Positions 34,570-43,690 of a stretch of 64,000 nucleotides of DNA are shown here, piece after piece; position 1 is the first letter of the stretch; each line of letters begins with the position of its first letter. This stretch comes from Roseibium polysiphoniae (GTDB lineage: Bacteria; Pseudomonadota; Alphaproteobacteria; Rhizobiales; Stappiaceae), in assembly GCF_014842925.1 (NCBI RefSeq), contig NZ_JACYXJ010000006.1:1-64000 (forward strand). The letters run 5' to 3'. The position numbers were made by a program, and so were the translations under genes. The notes beneath the pieces were generated by a model. It did not search any database. It was not told the DNA's origin and saw nothing but the letters and a program-made list of their open reading frames with translations.

Positions 34570-34779
34570 ATGGTGGAATTGAAGAAGACGCTCGACACGC
34601 TGGAAGCCTTCAATCTGGCCATCGAGGGGCTACGTCATCTGCCCCCGGAGACGCTCTCCAAGTTTCTGCTGGCGCACTACACGGTCGATCTGGATCTCAT
34701 GAGCGAATTTCTCGTCGCGGCGCTCGCCACCGAACAAGAAGTGCCGCTCACAGCCCCTGCCATCAGCCGCGCGGCCTGA
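34570..34779 (+). CDS. Small helical hypothetical protein
   Basis: The 69-aa frame begins at ATG 34570 (MVELKKTLDTLEAFNLAIEG). Composition is protein-like, all helical, with no signal or membrane segment. A near-CtrA motif (TTAA-N6-TTAA) lies at 34511-34524 just upstream, one base short of the consensus spacing. The family is not recognised. It is convergent with the receiver-only regulator. Confidence 0.5.
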   Translation: MVELKKTLDTLEAFNLAIEGLRHLPPETLSKFLLAHYTVDLDLMSEFLVAALATEQEVPLTAPAISRAA

Positions 34780-34835
34780 GTCCGTTCAGAGAGAGTTGAG
34801 CTTGAAAACTCGTGCGGTATCGCACAAGGCGTAGC

Positions 34836-35378
34836 TTATCCGATGGCTGCGACATCTGGTTTCGGCTGACCGCCTTGCGGCCCATTCGGATCGCCAGGAC
34901 CACCAGGTGCGCCCTGCCAAATTTTCTGACGATTGCGAATTTCGCGCGGCGCGGGACCGAAGTAGGTCGCGGTCTTGATAAAGTCTCGCGGATGAAGAAC
35001 CACACTGGATACACGCTGGTAGAGTGCTTTTGCCGAGATAGGTTTCGACAGAAGTTCGTGTACACCCAACCGCCGGGCTTCAACGATCCGGCTGCGCTCC
35101 GTGTGCGCCGTCACCATGATGATCGGAATATAGGCGAAGGGATTGTTTGGACTGCGGATCATGCGCACCATATCCGCGCCGTCGAGGATCGGCATGACCC
35201 AGTCCATAATCAGAATATCGGGGTTTGCACGGTCCATCGCTTCCAGACCGGACGCGCCGTCTTCAGCCTCGACAATGCGACGCGCGCCAAAACCCTGCAA
35301 CATCGTGCGTAGGATCGTACGCATATATGCACTGTCTTCGACCAGCAAAAACGTCAGTGAAGAAAGATCAACACTCAC
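34836..35378 (-). CDS. Receiver-only response regulator with C-terminal tail
   Basis: The 180-aa product has a CheY-like receiver at about 8-128 with acidic pocket VEDSAYMR, phospho-Asp in LIMDWVMPILDG, the Thr of MVTAHTE and Lys of LLSKPIS. About 50 residues follow, rich in Pro/Gly/Gln, with no output domain. It starts with GTG 35378 after GAGG. Such receivers relay phosphate or gate another protein; no kinase is adjacent, so the partner is unknown. Confidence 0.88.
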   Translation of the reverse strand: MSVDLSSLTFLLVEDSAYMRTILRTMLQGFGARRIVEAEDGASGLEAMDRANPDILIMDWVMPILDGADMVRMIRSPNNPFAYIPIIMVTAHTERSRIVEARRLGVHELLSKPISAKALYQRVSSVVLHPRDFIKTATYFGPAPREIRNRQKIWQGAPGGPGDPNGPQGGQPKPDVAAIG

Positions 35379-35717
35379 CTAGCAAACCTCCATGTCACCC
35401 CACAATTGGCAGGAAATTCTGAAAATTGAGTTATTAATGTTCAAGAAGAGCTAAATCTCTCGATGACAGACACTTCGGATCATGGCAGGAAAGTCTCGAT
35501 GTCCCGTTTTGAAGACAGGCTTGAGTCTGCAAGAAATTTGAAAAACTTGCGCTCGATCAATTACCTTGTTTGCTCAGCAGGTTAGCAAGAAGGTGAAAGC
35601 AACAGGCAGCGAGGACTGCCGAACGGGTTCTTCGAGCGCGTCAATCTGCCGTTAGACTTTAAGGGTTTGACTGGCTAGGGTCCGCCAAAGACGTCAGAGA
35701 AGAATAAGGTTCATGGA
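35379..35717. promoter_or_regulatory. hemA upstream region with FixK/FNR-type box
   Basis: TTGC-GCTCGA-TCAA at 35547-35560 matches the FixK consensus TTG(A/C)-N6-(T/G)CAA. It lies about 165 bp upstream of hemA. Oxygen-linked hemA control by FNR-type proteins is known in photosynthetic relatives. No other feature is seen in the 339 bp. Confidence 0.5.
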
Positions 35718-37004
35718 ATGAACTACGAAGAAACCTTTGAACGTGCGATTGACGCCCTTCGGGATGAAAAGCGCTATCGGGTTTTCGCCGATCTGGAGAG
35801 GATCGCCGGGGAATTTCCAAAAGCAGTTTGGCGCGCCGAGAATGGCCTCGAGCGCGACATTACGGTTTGGTGTTCCAACGATTACCTGGGCATGGGTCAG
35901 AACCCAGCCGTTATTGCTGCGCTGACGCAAGCTGCCGAGAAAATGGGAGCAGGCGCGGGTGGCACCCGGAATATTTCAGGCACCAATCACCCCCTGGTGC
36001 AGCTCGAACGAGAGCTTGCCGACCTTCACGGCAAGGACGCGGCGCTCGTCTTCACGTCCGGTTTTGTCTCCAACGAAGCCTCGATTTCGACCATCGCAAA
36101 ATTGCTGCCTGATTGCCTCATCCTCTCCGACCAGCTCAATCATGCATCCATGATTGCCGGTGTGCGCGGATCGGGCACTGCCAAGCAGGTGTGGCGTCAC
36201 AACGATCTGGAACACCTGGAAGACCTTCTCAAGGCGGCCGGCAATGAGCGCGCAAAGCTGATCGTGTTTGAATCCGTCTATTCGATGGATGGCGACATCG
36301 CCCCGATCGAGCAGATCGCCGACCTTGCCGACAAGTACAACGCCATGACCTACATCGACGAGGTACACGCTGTAGGCATGTATGGCGAGCGCGGTGCAGG
36401 CATCTGCGAACGCGACGGGGTGATGGACCGTATCGACGTGATCGAAGGCACCATGGCCAAGGCATTTGGCGTGATGGGCGGCTATATCACGGCACGGCAG
36501 TCAATTGTCGACGCGGTGCGCTCCTATGCGCCGGGATTCATCTTCACCACAGCCATACCGCCAAGTCTTGCGGCAGCCGCCTGCACGTCGATCCGCCATC
36601 TCAAAACATCTCAGAGCGAACGCACTGCGCATCAGCGCCAGGCCCAACGCACAAAAGAGGCACTGAGCGCAGCTGGCCTCCCCGTGATGCTGTCTGAGAC
36701 CCATATCGTGCCGGTGCTGGTCGCCAATCCTGACCTTTGCAAGAAGGCCAGTGACATGCTGCTGGACAAGCATGGCATCTACATCCAGCCCATCAATTAC
36801 CCAACGGTTCCGCGTGGAACCGAGCGTTTGCGGATCACACCCACACCGCTTCACGACGATGCGCTGATCGACCACCTGAAGAACGCCCTCATCGATGTCT
36901 GGGACGTGCTCGGACTGCCGAAGGGCACGGTCGATGCGGACTGCAATATCGTTGATGCCAATGGCAACGTGGCCCAGGCGATTTATCCGGCAGCAGGCGG
37001 TTAA
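35718..37004 (+). CDS. hemA: 5-aminolevulinate synthase
   Basis: The 428-aa PLP enzyme condenses glycine and succinyl-CoA to 5-aminolevulinate, the first step of heme synthesis by the C4 route that is characteristic of alphaproteobacteria. It shows [29 protein letters not shown], the PLP Lys in [13 protein letters not shown], and the substrate-binding C-terminal RLRITPTP. Start ATG 35718. With hemN at 47.5 kb it supplies heme for the cbb3 oxidase and for FixL. Confidence 0.96.
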   Translation: MNYEETFERAIDALRDEKRYRVFADLERIAGEFPKAVWRAENGLERDITVWCSNDYLGMGQNPAVIAALTQAAEKMGAGAGGTRNISGTNHPLVQLERELADLHGKDAALVFTSGFVSNEASISTIAKLLPDCLILSDQLNHASMIAGVRGSGTAKQVWRHNDLEHLEDLLKAAGNERAKLIVFESVYSMDGDIAPIEQIADLADKYNAMTYIDEVHAVGMYGERGAGICERDGVMDRIDVIEGTMAKAFGVMGGYITARQSIVDAVRSYAPGFIFTTAIPPSLAAAACTSIRHLKTSQSERTAHQRQAQRTKEALSAAGLPVMLSETHIVPVLVANPDLCKKASDMLLDKHGIYIQPINYPTVPRGTERLRITPTPLHDDALIDHLKNALIDVWDVLGLPKGTVDADCNIVDANGNVAQAIYPAAGG

Positions 37005-37185
37005 GTCGCCCGATCAAAGTCTCAGCCGCATTTTCACACCTTGGTATTGTTGCTGAGCATTAACGCCTTTTACAACTCCTGATTAACGAGACTTTTAGCG
37101 CTTTGGGTGCCCAATGAAAGGCATCCCAAGGGGTCGTTGCCCCTGCGTGAAACCGTGTTGCAGGTCCCAAATGCCATCGAGCCGC

Positions 37186-37359
37186 ATGTCACAAGACGAC
37201 ATAGAGCTACTTTCTTCCGCAAAAGTGGAGAGAGAAACAAGGCCTGCCGGACGAGGTATGCCTTCGCCCTCGTCGTGGAAGGAAAACGCGCTGCTTGTCT
37301 CAGGCCTTGGCCTGGTGCTGGTTGCCGCAAGCATGGTTGTCACGACGCTTTTCTCCTGA
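37186..37359 (+). CDS. Putative small tail-anchored membrane protein
   Basis: The frame starts ATG 37186 (MSQDDIELLSSAKVERET) and gives 57 aa ending in one hydrophobic helix, ENALLVSGLGLVLVAASMVV, followed by TTLFS. The larger frame begins at 37114, but its extra residues are Cys/Arg-rich and unlikely. The family is not recognised. It lies between hemA and the convergent ccoS, 33 bp from ccoS. Confidence 0.4.
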   Translation: MSQDDIELLSSAKVERETRPAGRGMPSPSSWKENALLVSGLGLVLVAASMVVTTLFS

Positions 37360-37392
37360 AGGCGCTCGCACTACGAAGAATGCCAACTGCTC

Positions 37393-37569
37393 CTAGCTCT
37401 CGCTGGTCTTCTTTTCTGCAGGCACGTCCAAGTCATCGTCCTCGAGAATACGCCATTTGGCACCTTCCAGGTCTTCGAATTGACCGCTTTTCAGCGACCA
37501 TAGAAAGCCCGCCAGTCCGAGCAGACCGAGGAACAGCGCGATGGGTATGAGGTAAATGAGAACGTCCAT
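37393..37569 (-). CDS. ccoS: Cbb3 oxidase assembly protein CcoS
   Basis: The 58-aa protein was found by reading the gap after ccoI. It starts MDVLIYLIPIALFLGLLGLA with one membrane helix, followed by WSLKSGQFEDLEGAKWRIL, the CcoS signature (GQFEDLxxxxxRIL). CcoS is needed for cofactor insertion into cbb3 oxidase. Its ATG directly follows the ccoI stop (TGA-ATG), so it is the last gene of ccoGHIS. Confidence 0.93.
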   Translation of the reverse strand: MDVLIYLIPIALFLGLLGLAGFLWSLKSGQFEDLEGAKWRILEDDDLDVPAEKKTSES

Positions 37570-39798
37570 TCAAAGCTCCGTGCGGGTCGAACCGCCATCT
37601 CCCCATCGCAGGCGAAGGGCGTTTGCCGTTACGGCAATCGAAGACGCCGACATGGCGACCGCCGCCATCAGTGGTGTGACCAGACCGGCGACGGCGATTG
37701 GAACCGCGACGACATTATAAAGCGCGGAGATCCAGAGGTTTTGCTCAATTGCCCTGCGCGCTCGTCGCGAGATTTGAAGCGCGTCAGCCACCGGCTGCAA
37801 TTTGTCACCCAGAAAGACCGCATCTGCGGCGGCCTGAGACAGATGAACTGCGGTGACGGGCGACAAGGACACATGTGCGCCGGCCAGCGCGGGAGCGTCA
37901 TTGAGACCGTCTCCGACCATAAGCACTTTCCGCCCTTGCTGCTTCAGTACTTCGAGATGGGCGATCTTGTCGCCGGGCTTCACCTCAGCCTGCCAGTTGG
38001 CAAGCCCAAGTTCATCGGCCACAGCCCGAACAGCCCCTTCCCGGTCGCCGGACAAAATTTCAAGCTGATACCCCAGCCCGGACAATTCTCTCATCACAGC
38101 GACGGCGTCTTGCCGCAGGGACTGGCGCAACGGCAAGAGCACGGCCGGTTCAGCGCCATGCTTCACGGCAATCACCGAGGCTCCAGGATGCATCATCAAC
38201 AGCGCACCTATTTCCGCATCCGGAACGCCACAGAAAGCTGGACTTCCGAGGCGAAGAGCAAACCCGTCGACTGTGGTCTCGATCCCCGCTCCAGGTGTCT
38301 CCGAGACAGATCCAAACGGCCGCAGCGCGCCGCTCGCCTTCACCAATGCCGAGGACAGAGGATGGCGGCTTGAAAGCGCCAAGCGTCCGGCAAGTGCCAG
38401 AAGCTCATCAGATAGTTGCGCTTTATCAAGCAGGCAGGGCTCGGCGGTGGTCAGTGTTCCGGTCTTGTCGAAGACAATCGTATCCACATCCGACAAGCGT
38501 TCGATCGCATCGCCGGAGTTCAACAAGACCCCTGATTTGAAGAGCTGGCCCGAGGCCACAACCTGTACCGCCGGAACTGCCAGACCGAGAGCACAGGGGC
38601 AGGTGATAATTAAGACGGAGATCGCAATCACCAGAGCGGGCTGCCAATCTGCCCCGGCCAACATCCAGCCAGCGAAGGTCACCGCTGCGGCACCGTGCAC
38701 GATGGGGGCATAAAGCTGCGCGGCACGGTCAGCCAGTCTGACATAGAGGGACTTTGCCTGGGTTGCCGTCTCCAGCAGTCGATTGACCTCATCCAGAAGC
38801 GTCGCACCTGTGGCAGCGCTGACCCGGACCTTTAGCGTTCCATCACCGTTCAAGGTGCCGGCATAGACCTGGGTGCCCTTTCCGACGGGATGCAAAACGG
38901 TTTCACCGGTCACGAGGCTCTGGTCGATTTCCGACCTTCCATCAACGACAACACCATCGACTGGAACCCGGTCACCGGCCATCACCAGAACCATGTCACC
39001 CGATTCAATCTTGGATAAAGGAACCTCGCGCACTGAGCCATCTGCTCCAATGCGCGCTGCAACTTCAGCCTTCAGGGCGGCTATGTTCTCGGCAAATGAG
39101 CGCGTACGGCCGCGCATGTTGTGATCCAGATAGCGGCCGACCAAAAGGAAGAACAGCAACATCACCGCGGATTCGAAATAGGCGTGATGCTGATGCTGCA
39201 TGGTCTGGATCAGGGACAGCCCCACCGCCAGCGTGACGCCGATAACGATTGGCACATCCATGTTCAGCCGCCCTGCCCGCAAAGCGGTAAATGCACTCTT
39301 GAAGAACGGCCTTCCGGAATAGGCGACCGTCGGCAGGGCAATCAGTGCCGAGAGCCAATGAAAGAAATCGCGGGTTTCAGGTGTAATGTCGGTGGCATTT
39401 CCGGACCAGACGGAAACCGAGAGCAGCATGATGTTCATGCCGGCAAATCCGGCCACGGCCATACATCGCAAAAGGTTCTTGCCGGTCTGGTCCTGGCGGT
39501 CTTTCTGGCTCGCCGGATCAAAGGGATGGGCGGTATAGCCAAGCCTTGACAGCTCGGCGACGATCTCATCGGCGCCGGTCTGACCTGTGTCCCAATCCAC
39601 CGCAAGCCGCTGGCTGGTCAGATTGACCCTGGCCTTCCGGATGCCAGGAAGGCGGGAGAGACCGCGTTCAATCTCCCCCATGCAGGCGGCGCAGGTGATG
39701 CCCTCCACCGCCAGATCCATATGCACCGCGCCCTCTTCGGCGGGGGTTACGAAAGCATCCCAATCGCGTGCGTGAACGTTCATGGGACCCTGGCTCAC
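37570..39798 (-). CDS. ccoI: Copper-transporting P1B-ATPase CcoI/FixI
   Basis: The 742-aa heavy-metal ATPase delivers Cu for the CcoN CuB site. It has an N-terminal HMA domain with CAACMGEI, eight membrane segments, ion motif TCPCALGLAVP, phosphorylation motif DKTGTLT, and hinge GDGLNDAPALAGA. GTG 39798 overlaps the ccoH stop by four bases; ATG 39783 (MNVHARDWD) is the alternative. It is distinct from efflux CopA in being within ccoGHIS. Confidence 0.95.
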   Translation of the reverse strand: MSQGPMNVHARDWDAFVTPAEEGAVHMDLAVEGITCAACMGEIERGLSRLPGIRKARVNLTSQRLAVDWDTGQTGADEIVAELSRLGYTAHPFDPASQKDRQDQTGKNLLRCMAVAGFAGMNIMLLSVSVWSGNATDITPETRDFFHWLSALIALPTVAYSGRPFFKSAFTALRAGRLNMDVPIVIGVTLAVGLSLIQTMQHQHHAYFESAVMLLFFLLVGRYLDHNMRGRTRSFAENIAALKAEVAARIGADGSVREVPLSKIESGDMVLVMAGDRVPVDGVVVDGRSEIDQSLVTGETVLHPVGKGTQVYAGTLNGDGTLKVRVSAATGATLLDEVNRLLETATQAKSLYVRLADRAAQLYAPIVHGAAAVTFAGWMLAGADWQPALVIAISVLIITCPCALGLAVPAVQVVASGQLFKSGVLLNSGDAIERLSDVDTIVFDKTGTLTTAEPCLLDKAQLSDELLALAGRLALSSRHPLSSALVKASGALRPFGSVSETPGAGIETTVDGFALRLGSPAFCGVPDAEIGALLMMHPGASVIAVKHGAEPAVLLPLRQSLRQDAVAVMRELSGLGYQLEILSGDREGAVRAVADELGLANWQAEVKPGDKIAHLEVLKQQGRKVLMVGDGLNDAPALAGAHVSLSPVTAVHLSQAAADAVFLGDKLQPVADALQISRRARRAIEQNLWISALYNVVAVPIAVAGLVTPLMAAVAMSASSIAVTANALRLRWGDGGSTRTEL

Positions 39799-40313
39799 TC
39801 GGAAAGGAAAATGCGGTTCTCGGATCTGAACAGGCGCTCGTCGGCACTTTCAGCGTCCAGAACCATGTTCCAGTTTCCGGCCGCCAGAGCATCGGCTGTC
39901 CCGGTGTAGACGCCGCTCTCGCCCTCAACCAGCGCAACATCCAGATCCACGCCGTCATGGGTCGGATGATTGAGATGCGCGACAAAGGCCAGTCCGGTCA
40001 GCGGGGCGCCGAGCTTGTCTCGCGCCTCGACCTTGAGGGAGGCCCCGCCGTTTGCAGCACGTGTCAGATCGGCTTTCACCTGCCATCCGCGTTCAGTCTG
40101 GGCTTTGGCATCGGCGATTTCCTGATTGTAGGTCTGACCTGCCGTGTAGGAGCTCTCGACAACAACACCAGGGAAGGATCCGACAGCCAGCCAGATGAAC
40201 ACGGCATTCGCTGCAAAGATGACGGCAAAGAAACCGAGCAGCCAGAACAGAACGGTGCGCCCGGTGAAGGCCTTGGGGTCTTTGGGCATAGCGCCTTGAT
40301 GCGTCGTGGTCAT
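39795..40313 (-). CDS. ccoH: FixH/CcoH family assembly protein
   Basis: The 172-aa product has one N-terminal membrane helix (VLFWLLGFFAVIFAANAVFIWL) and a periplasmic beta-sandwich domain (FixH family, AHLNHPTHDGVD, TGTADALAAGNWNMVLDAE). It stabilises or matures cbb3 oxidase together with CcoI. Start ATG 40313, 9 bp after ccoG. Confidence 0.93.
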   Translation of the reverse strand: MTTTHQGAMPKDPKAFTGRTVLFWLLGFFAVIFAANAVFIWLAVGSFPGVVVESSYTAGQTYNQEIADAKAQTERGWQVKADLTRAANGGASLKVEARDKLGAPLTGLAFVAHLNHPTHDGVDLDVALVEGESGVYTGTADALAAGNWNMVLDAESADERLFRSENRIFLSE

Positions 40314-40322
40314 TTTCCGCTC

Positions 40323-41777
40323 CTATGGCGCTTTGAAGTAATCATCAGCTGTTACGACCTCGCCCATCACCGATTCCGTCAGACGGAAAACAATCTCGGT
40401 GCTCTTTGGCATTTTGACACCGGCCGGTGAATTGACAAGCACACGCACCTCCCGGGTCGTGTCAGCGCCGACCTCAATGATCGGCCTTCCGGCGAAGGTC
40501 GTGTCGATACCCACGGCTTCAACACTTGTTCCAGCGGGCATGCCTTCGACATGCAGCATGAAATTCCGCTCATGGTTTCGTTTGTTCAAAAGCCGAACGG
40601 TATAGCCATTGCGGATAGAGCCATCGGTTTGCGTGACGAAAATCGGATTGCGATCATGAAGAACGTTGATGCCGGCAAAATCGCGGGTCAGCAACGCAAA
40701 CAACATGATGCCTCCGACAAGAGCAATCACCGCGGCATAGATAACAGTCCGCACGCGCACGATTTCGTAGACCGATTCCTTGCCCTCGATCCGGCGCTCG
40801 ATGTTCTCGTCCGTGTCATAGCCAATCAGCCCGGTCGGCTTTCCGACCTTCTCCATGACATTGTCACAGGCGTCAATGCAGAGCCCGCACTGGATGCAGT
40901 CGAGCTGTGTACCCTTCCGGATATCGACGCCGGTCGGGCAGACATGGACACACTGGTGACAGTCGACGCAATCACCTGCCGGCAATCCCTTGAGCTCAAG
41001 GGCCTTGTTCTGCTTCAGCGATCCGCGCGGTTCGCCGCGGTCCCACTTGTAGGTAACATTCAGCGCCTTCTCGTCGGTCAGCGCAGCCTGAATGCGCGGC
41101 CAAGGGCACATGTAGATGCACACCTGCTCGCGCATGAAGCCGGCCAGCAGATAGGTGGTCGCAGTCAGAATCGCGATCCAGAGATAGGCGCTGAAAGGTG
41201 CCTGGAACGTGGCCAGATTATAGACCAGCGTCGGCGCGTCGGAGAAATACAGAACCCAGGCGCCGCCGGTCCACCATGCGATCATGAGCCAGAAGAAGTG
41301 CTTGGCAGCCCTGCGTCCGACCTTGCCGGCTGTCCACGGCGCCCTGTCCAAGGCCATACGCGCGCGCCGGTCTCCCTCGATCTTTCGCTCAACATAGAGG
41401 AAGAGGTCGGTCCAGACTGTCTGGGGACAAAGATAGCCGCACCAGACGCGGCCTGCGACCGCGTTCATCAAGAACAGAGCAACGGCCGCGATGATCAGGA
41501 GGCCCGTGATGTAGTAAACTTCCTGCGGCCAGATCTCGATAAAGAAAAAGTAGCCACGGCGCCCCGCCAGGTCGACGAGCACCGCCTGATCCGGGGCGTT
41601 GGGCCCGCGGTCAAAGCGAATGAAGGGCAGGAAATAGTAGATCCCGAGCGTGATGAACAAGATCGCCCATTTGATCCTCCGGAACGTGCCCTTGACGGCC
41701 ATCGGATAGATCTTCTTGGCTGAGGCGAACCACTCTTCCGCGTGCTCGGCCTGCGTGGCTTCGGTGTCGGCAGACAT
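40323..41777 (-). CDS. ccoG: CcoG/FixG/RdxA cupric reductase
   Basis: The 484-aa membrane ferredoxin has several N-terminal membrane helices, an NosR/NapH-type CGYLCPQTVWTDLF motif, two 4Fe-4S clusters CVDCHQCVHVCP and CIQCGLCIDAC, and a C-terminal periplasmic Ig-like domain. In related bacteria it reduces Cu(II) to Cu(I) for oxidase maturation. It is the first gene of ccoGHIS and follows ccoP by about 120 bp. Confidence 0.95.
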   Translation of the reverse strand: MSADTEATQAEHAEEWFASAKKIYPMAVKGTFRRIKWAILFITLGIYYFLPFIRFDRGPNAPDQAVLVDLAGRRGYFFFIEIWPQEVYYITGLLIIAAVALFLMNAVAGRVWCGYLCPQTVWTDLFLYVERKIEGDRRARMALDRAPWTAGKVGRRAAKHFFWLMIAWWTGGAWVLYFSDAPTLVYNLATFQAPFSAYLWIAILTATTYLLAGFMREQVCIYMCPWPRIQAALTDEKALNVTYKWDRGEPRGSLKQNKALELKGLPAGDCVDCHQCVHVCPTGVDIRKGTQLDCIQCGLCIDACDNVMEKVGKPTGLIGYDTDENIERRIEGKESVYEIVRVRTVIYAAVIALVGGIMLFALLTRDFAGINVLHDRNPIFVTQTDGSIRNGYTVRLLNKRNHERNFMLHVEGMPAGTSVEAVGIDTTFAGRPIIEVGADTTREVRVLVNSPAGVKMPKSTEIVFRLTESVMGEVVTADDYFKAP

Positions 41778-41830
41778 GCCGTCCGTCCTTCTGTTTCGGA
41801 TCCTGCCCCAATAGGATCCTTTGCGTCCTG

Positions 41831-41850
41831 CAGGCCGGACACCCGGCCTG
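41831..41850 (-). terminator. Hairpin between ccoP and ccoG
   Basis: CAGGCCGG and CCGGCCTG form a perfect 8-bp stem with a 4-nt loop in the ccoP-ccoG gap. No T-run follows on the minus strand. It may reduce read-through so that ccoGHIS is expressed less than the structural genes. A TGATCC/GGATCA palindrome lies near 41867-41879. Confidence 0.45.
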
Positions 41851-41899
41851 CGTCGTCTTCTCTCTTTGATCCGGGATCAGCCGGACCAATCTCCCAGGA

Positions 41900-42778
41900 C
41901 TACTGGCCACCCCCGAAGGAATGGACATATACGGCCAGCGACTTGATCGTCGCCGGATCAAGACGCGCCTCCCACGCCGGCATGACGCCATTGCGCGGGC
42001 TGTAGATCTGCGCCTTGATGGCATCCACGGACTTGCCATAGAGGTATGTCGCCGATGTCAGGTTCGGTGCGCCGACTTCAATCATGCCCTTGAGGTCTTC
42101 GCCGTGACATGCCGCGCAATTATCGACATAGAGCGTCTCGCCGGCGGCCAGGTCGACACCTTCTTCCGGTTCAAGTCCGGTCTTGGATGCGACGTAACTG
42201 GCGACCTGCGAAATCTCTTCGCGGGTGAGCAGCTCGTCAGTGCCAAAGGCCGGCATATCGCCGAAGCGCGCCTCGTCATGATCCGAACGGATCCCGTAAA
42301 GAAGCGTGGTATGGATATCGTCCACAGTGCCGCCCCAGATCCAGTTGTCGTCCTGAAGGTTCGGATAGCCCGGCGAACCGATCGCCCCCGAACCGTGACA
42401 CGGCGCGCAGTTGTCACCGAATGCTGCGCGACCGTTTGCCGAGGCAAACTCGAGCAGGTTCGGCGTGGTGCGGATGTCTTCGAACGACGCTGCGACCAGT
42501 TGATCTCCAATGCCCGCGCGTTCTGCGATGCCCGCATCATACGCGGCCAGCGCATTGGCGCGCTGACTGTCGCCAAGGACCCCGGTCGCATAGCTGGAGA
42601 CCATGGGCCAGGACGGATAGACCACCCAATAGCCTATGGCCCAGACAATGCAGGCGTAGAAGGTATAGAGCCACCAGCGCGGCAGCGGGTTGTTGAGTTC
42701 CTTCAGGCCGTCCCACTCGTGGCCGGTGGTTTCGACCCCGGAAATCTGGTCGAGTTCGGGCTTGTGATTATCGGACAT
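41900..42778 (-). CDS. ccoP: Cbb3 oxidase subunit III (diheme cytochrome c)
   Basis: The 292-aa product has an N-terminal membrane helix (WWLYTFYACIVWAIGYWVVY) and two cytochrome c domains with heme sites CAPCHG and CAACHG. It passes electrons from cytochrome c to CcoO/CcoN. The four-gene order N-O-Q-P is intact. Confidence 0.96.
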   Translation of the reverse strand: MSDNHKPELDQISGVETTGHEWDGLKELNNPLPRWWLYTFYACIVWAIGYWVVYPSWPMVSSYATGVLGDSQRANALAAYDAGIAERAGIGDQLVAASFEDIRTTPNLLEFASANGRAAFGDNCAPCHGSGAIGSPGYPNLQDDNWIWGGTVDDIHTTLLYGIRSDHDEARFGDMPAFGTDELLTREEISQVASYVASKTGLEPEEGVDLAAGETLYVDNCAACHGEDLKGMIEVGAPNLTSATYLYGKSVDAIKAQIYSPRNGVMPAWEARLDPATIKSLAVYVHSFGGGQ

Positions 42779-42781
42779 GTA

Positions 42782-42937
42782 TCAATCCTCCCGAAACGGG
42801 ATCTGGGCGGCATCATCGAAGTCCTTGCGGTTCTTCGGCCAGAACACGTAGGCCAGCACGATGCCAAACAGGACAACAAAGTAGAGAAGGCCCCAGGTCT
42901 GAGCGAAGCCTGCCACTGCGGAATAGGTCTCGTTCAT
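42782..42937 (-). CDS. ccoQ: Cbb3 oxidase subunit CcoQ
   Basis: The 51-aa protein was found in the gap between ccoO and ccoP: MNETYSAVAGFAQTWGLLYF, a single membrane helix, and a polar tail containing FWPKNRKDFDDAA, the CcoQ/FixQ pattern. It stabilises the oxidase complex. The spacing to both neighbours is a few bases. Confidence 0.95.
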   Translation of the reverse strand: MNETYSAVAGFAQTWGLLYFVVLFGIVLAYVFWPKNRKDFDDAAQIPFRED

Positions 42938-42941
42938 TGCA

Positions 42942-43676
42942 TCACCTCAGGTTTGCCTTGTCGTCGTAGATTGAGAAATCGACCATGGTTCCGAGCATCT
43001 GGAGATAGGCGACGAGCGCGTCCATCTCGGTGACTTCCTTCGGATTACCGTCGAAATCCCGTACCATGGCGGTGGGATAGCGCTCCATGAACTCATCGGA
43101 GGCGTCCGTATCCGGCATGGCCTGGCCGAGAACATCTCTCGATGCGCTGGCGATCTGTTCCTCGGTATAGGGAACACCAACGAGCACGTTCGTCTTCAGA
43201 TGATCACCCATGCCACGCGTGCTAAGCTTTGTTTCAGCCAGAAACGGATAGCCGGGCATGATCGAGACTGGCACCACGGAGCGAGGATCAATAAGATGCT
43301 CCACATGCCAATCGTCCGAATACTTGCCGCCGACGCGCGCAAGGTCGGGACCTGTACGCTTGGACCCCCACTGGAAGGGGTGGTCATACATGGACTCCGC
43401 GGCCAGCGAGAAGTGACCGTAACGCTCCAGCTCGTCACGCATCGGGCGGATCATCTGCGAGTGGCACAGGTAGCAGCCCTCGCGGATATAGATGTTCCGG
43501 CCGACCAGCTCGAGCGGGGTGTAGGGACGGACGCCCTCGGTCTTTTCAATGGTGCTCTTGAGATAGAAGAGCGGCGCAATCTCAACGAGACCGCCGATGG
43601 CGACCACGATCAGAATGCCAATGAGGAGAACGAAGGAGTTCTTTTCGAGGATTTGGTGCTTTGACCATACTGACAT
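42942..43676 (-). CDS. ccoO: Cbb3 oxidase subunit II (monoheme cytochrome c)
   Basis: The 244-aa protein has one N-terminal membrane helix ([20 protein letters not shown]) and one heme c site, [14 protein letters not shown], which is the family signature. It couples CcoP and CcoN electron flow. Ends 4 bases before the ccoQ start region. Confidence 0.96.
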   Translation of the reverse strand: MSVWSKHQILEKNSFVLLIGILIVVAIGGLVEIAPLFYLKSTIEKTEGVRPYTPLELVGRNIYIREGCYLCHSQMIRPMRDELERYGHFSLAAESMYDHPFQWGSKRTGPDLARVGGKYSDDWHVEHLIDPRSVVPVSIMPGYPFLAETKLSTRGMGDHLKTNVLVGVPYTEEQIASASRDVLGQAMPDTDASDEFMERYPTAMVRDFDGNPKEVTEMDALVAYLQMLGTMVDFSIYDDKANLR

Positions 43677-43690
43677 TTTGTCTCCTCCCC

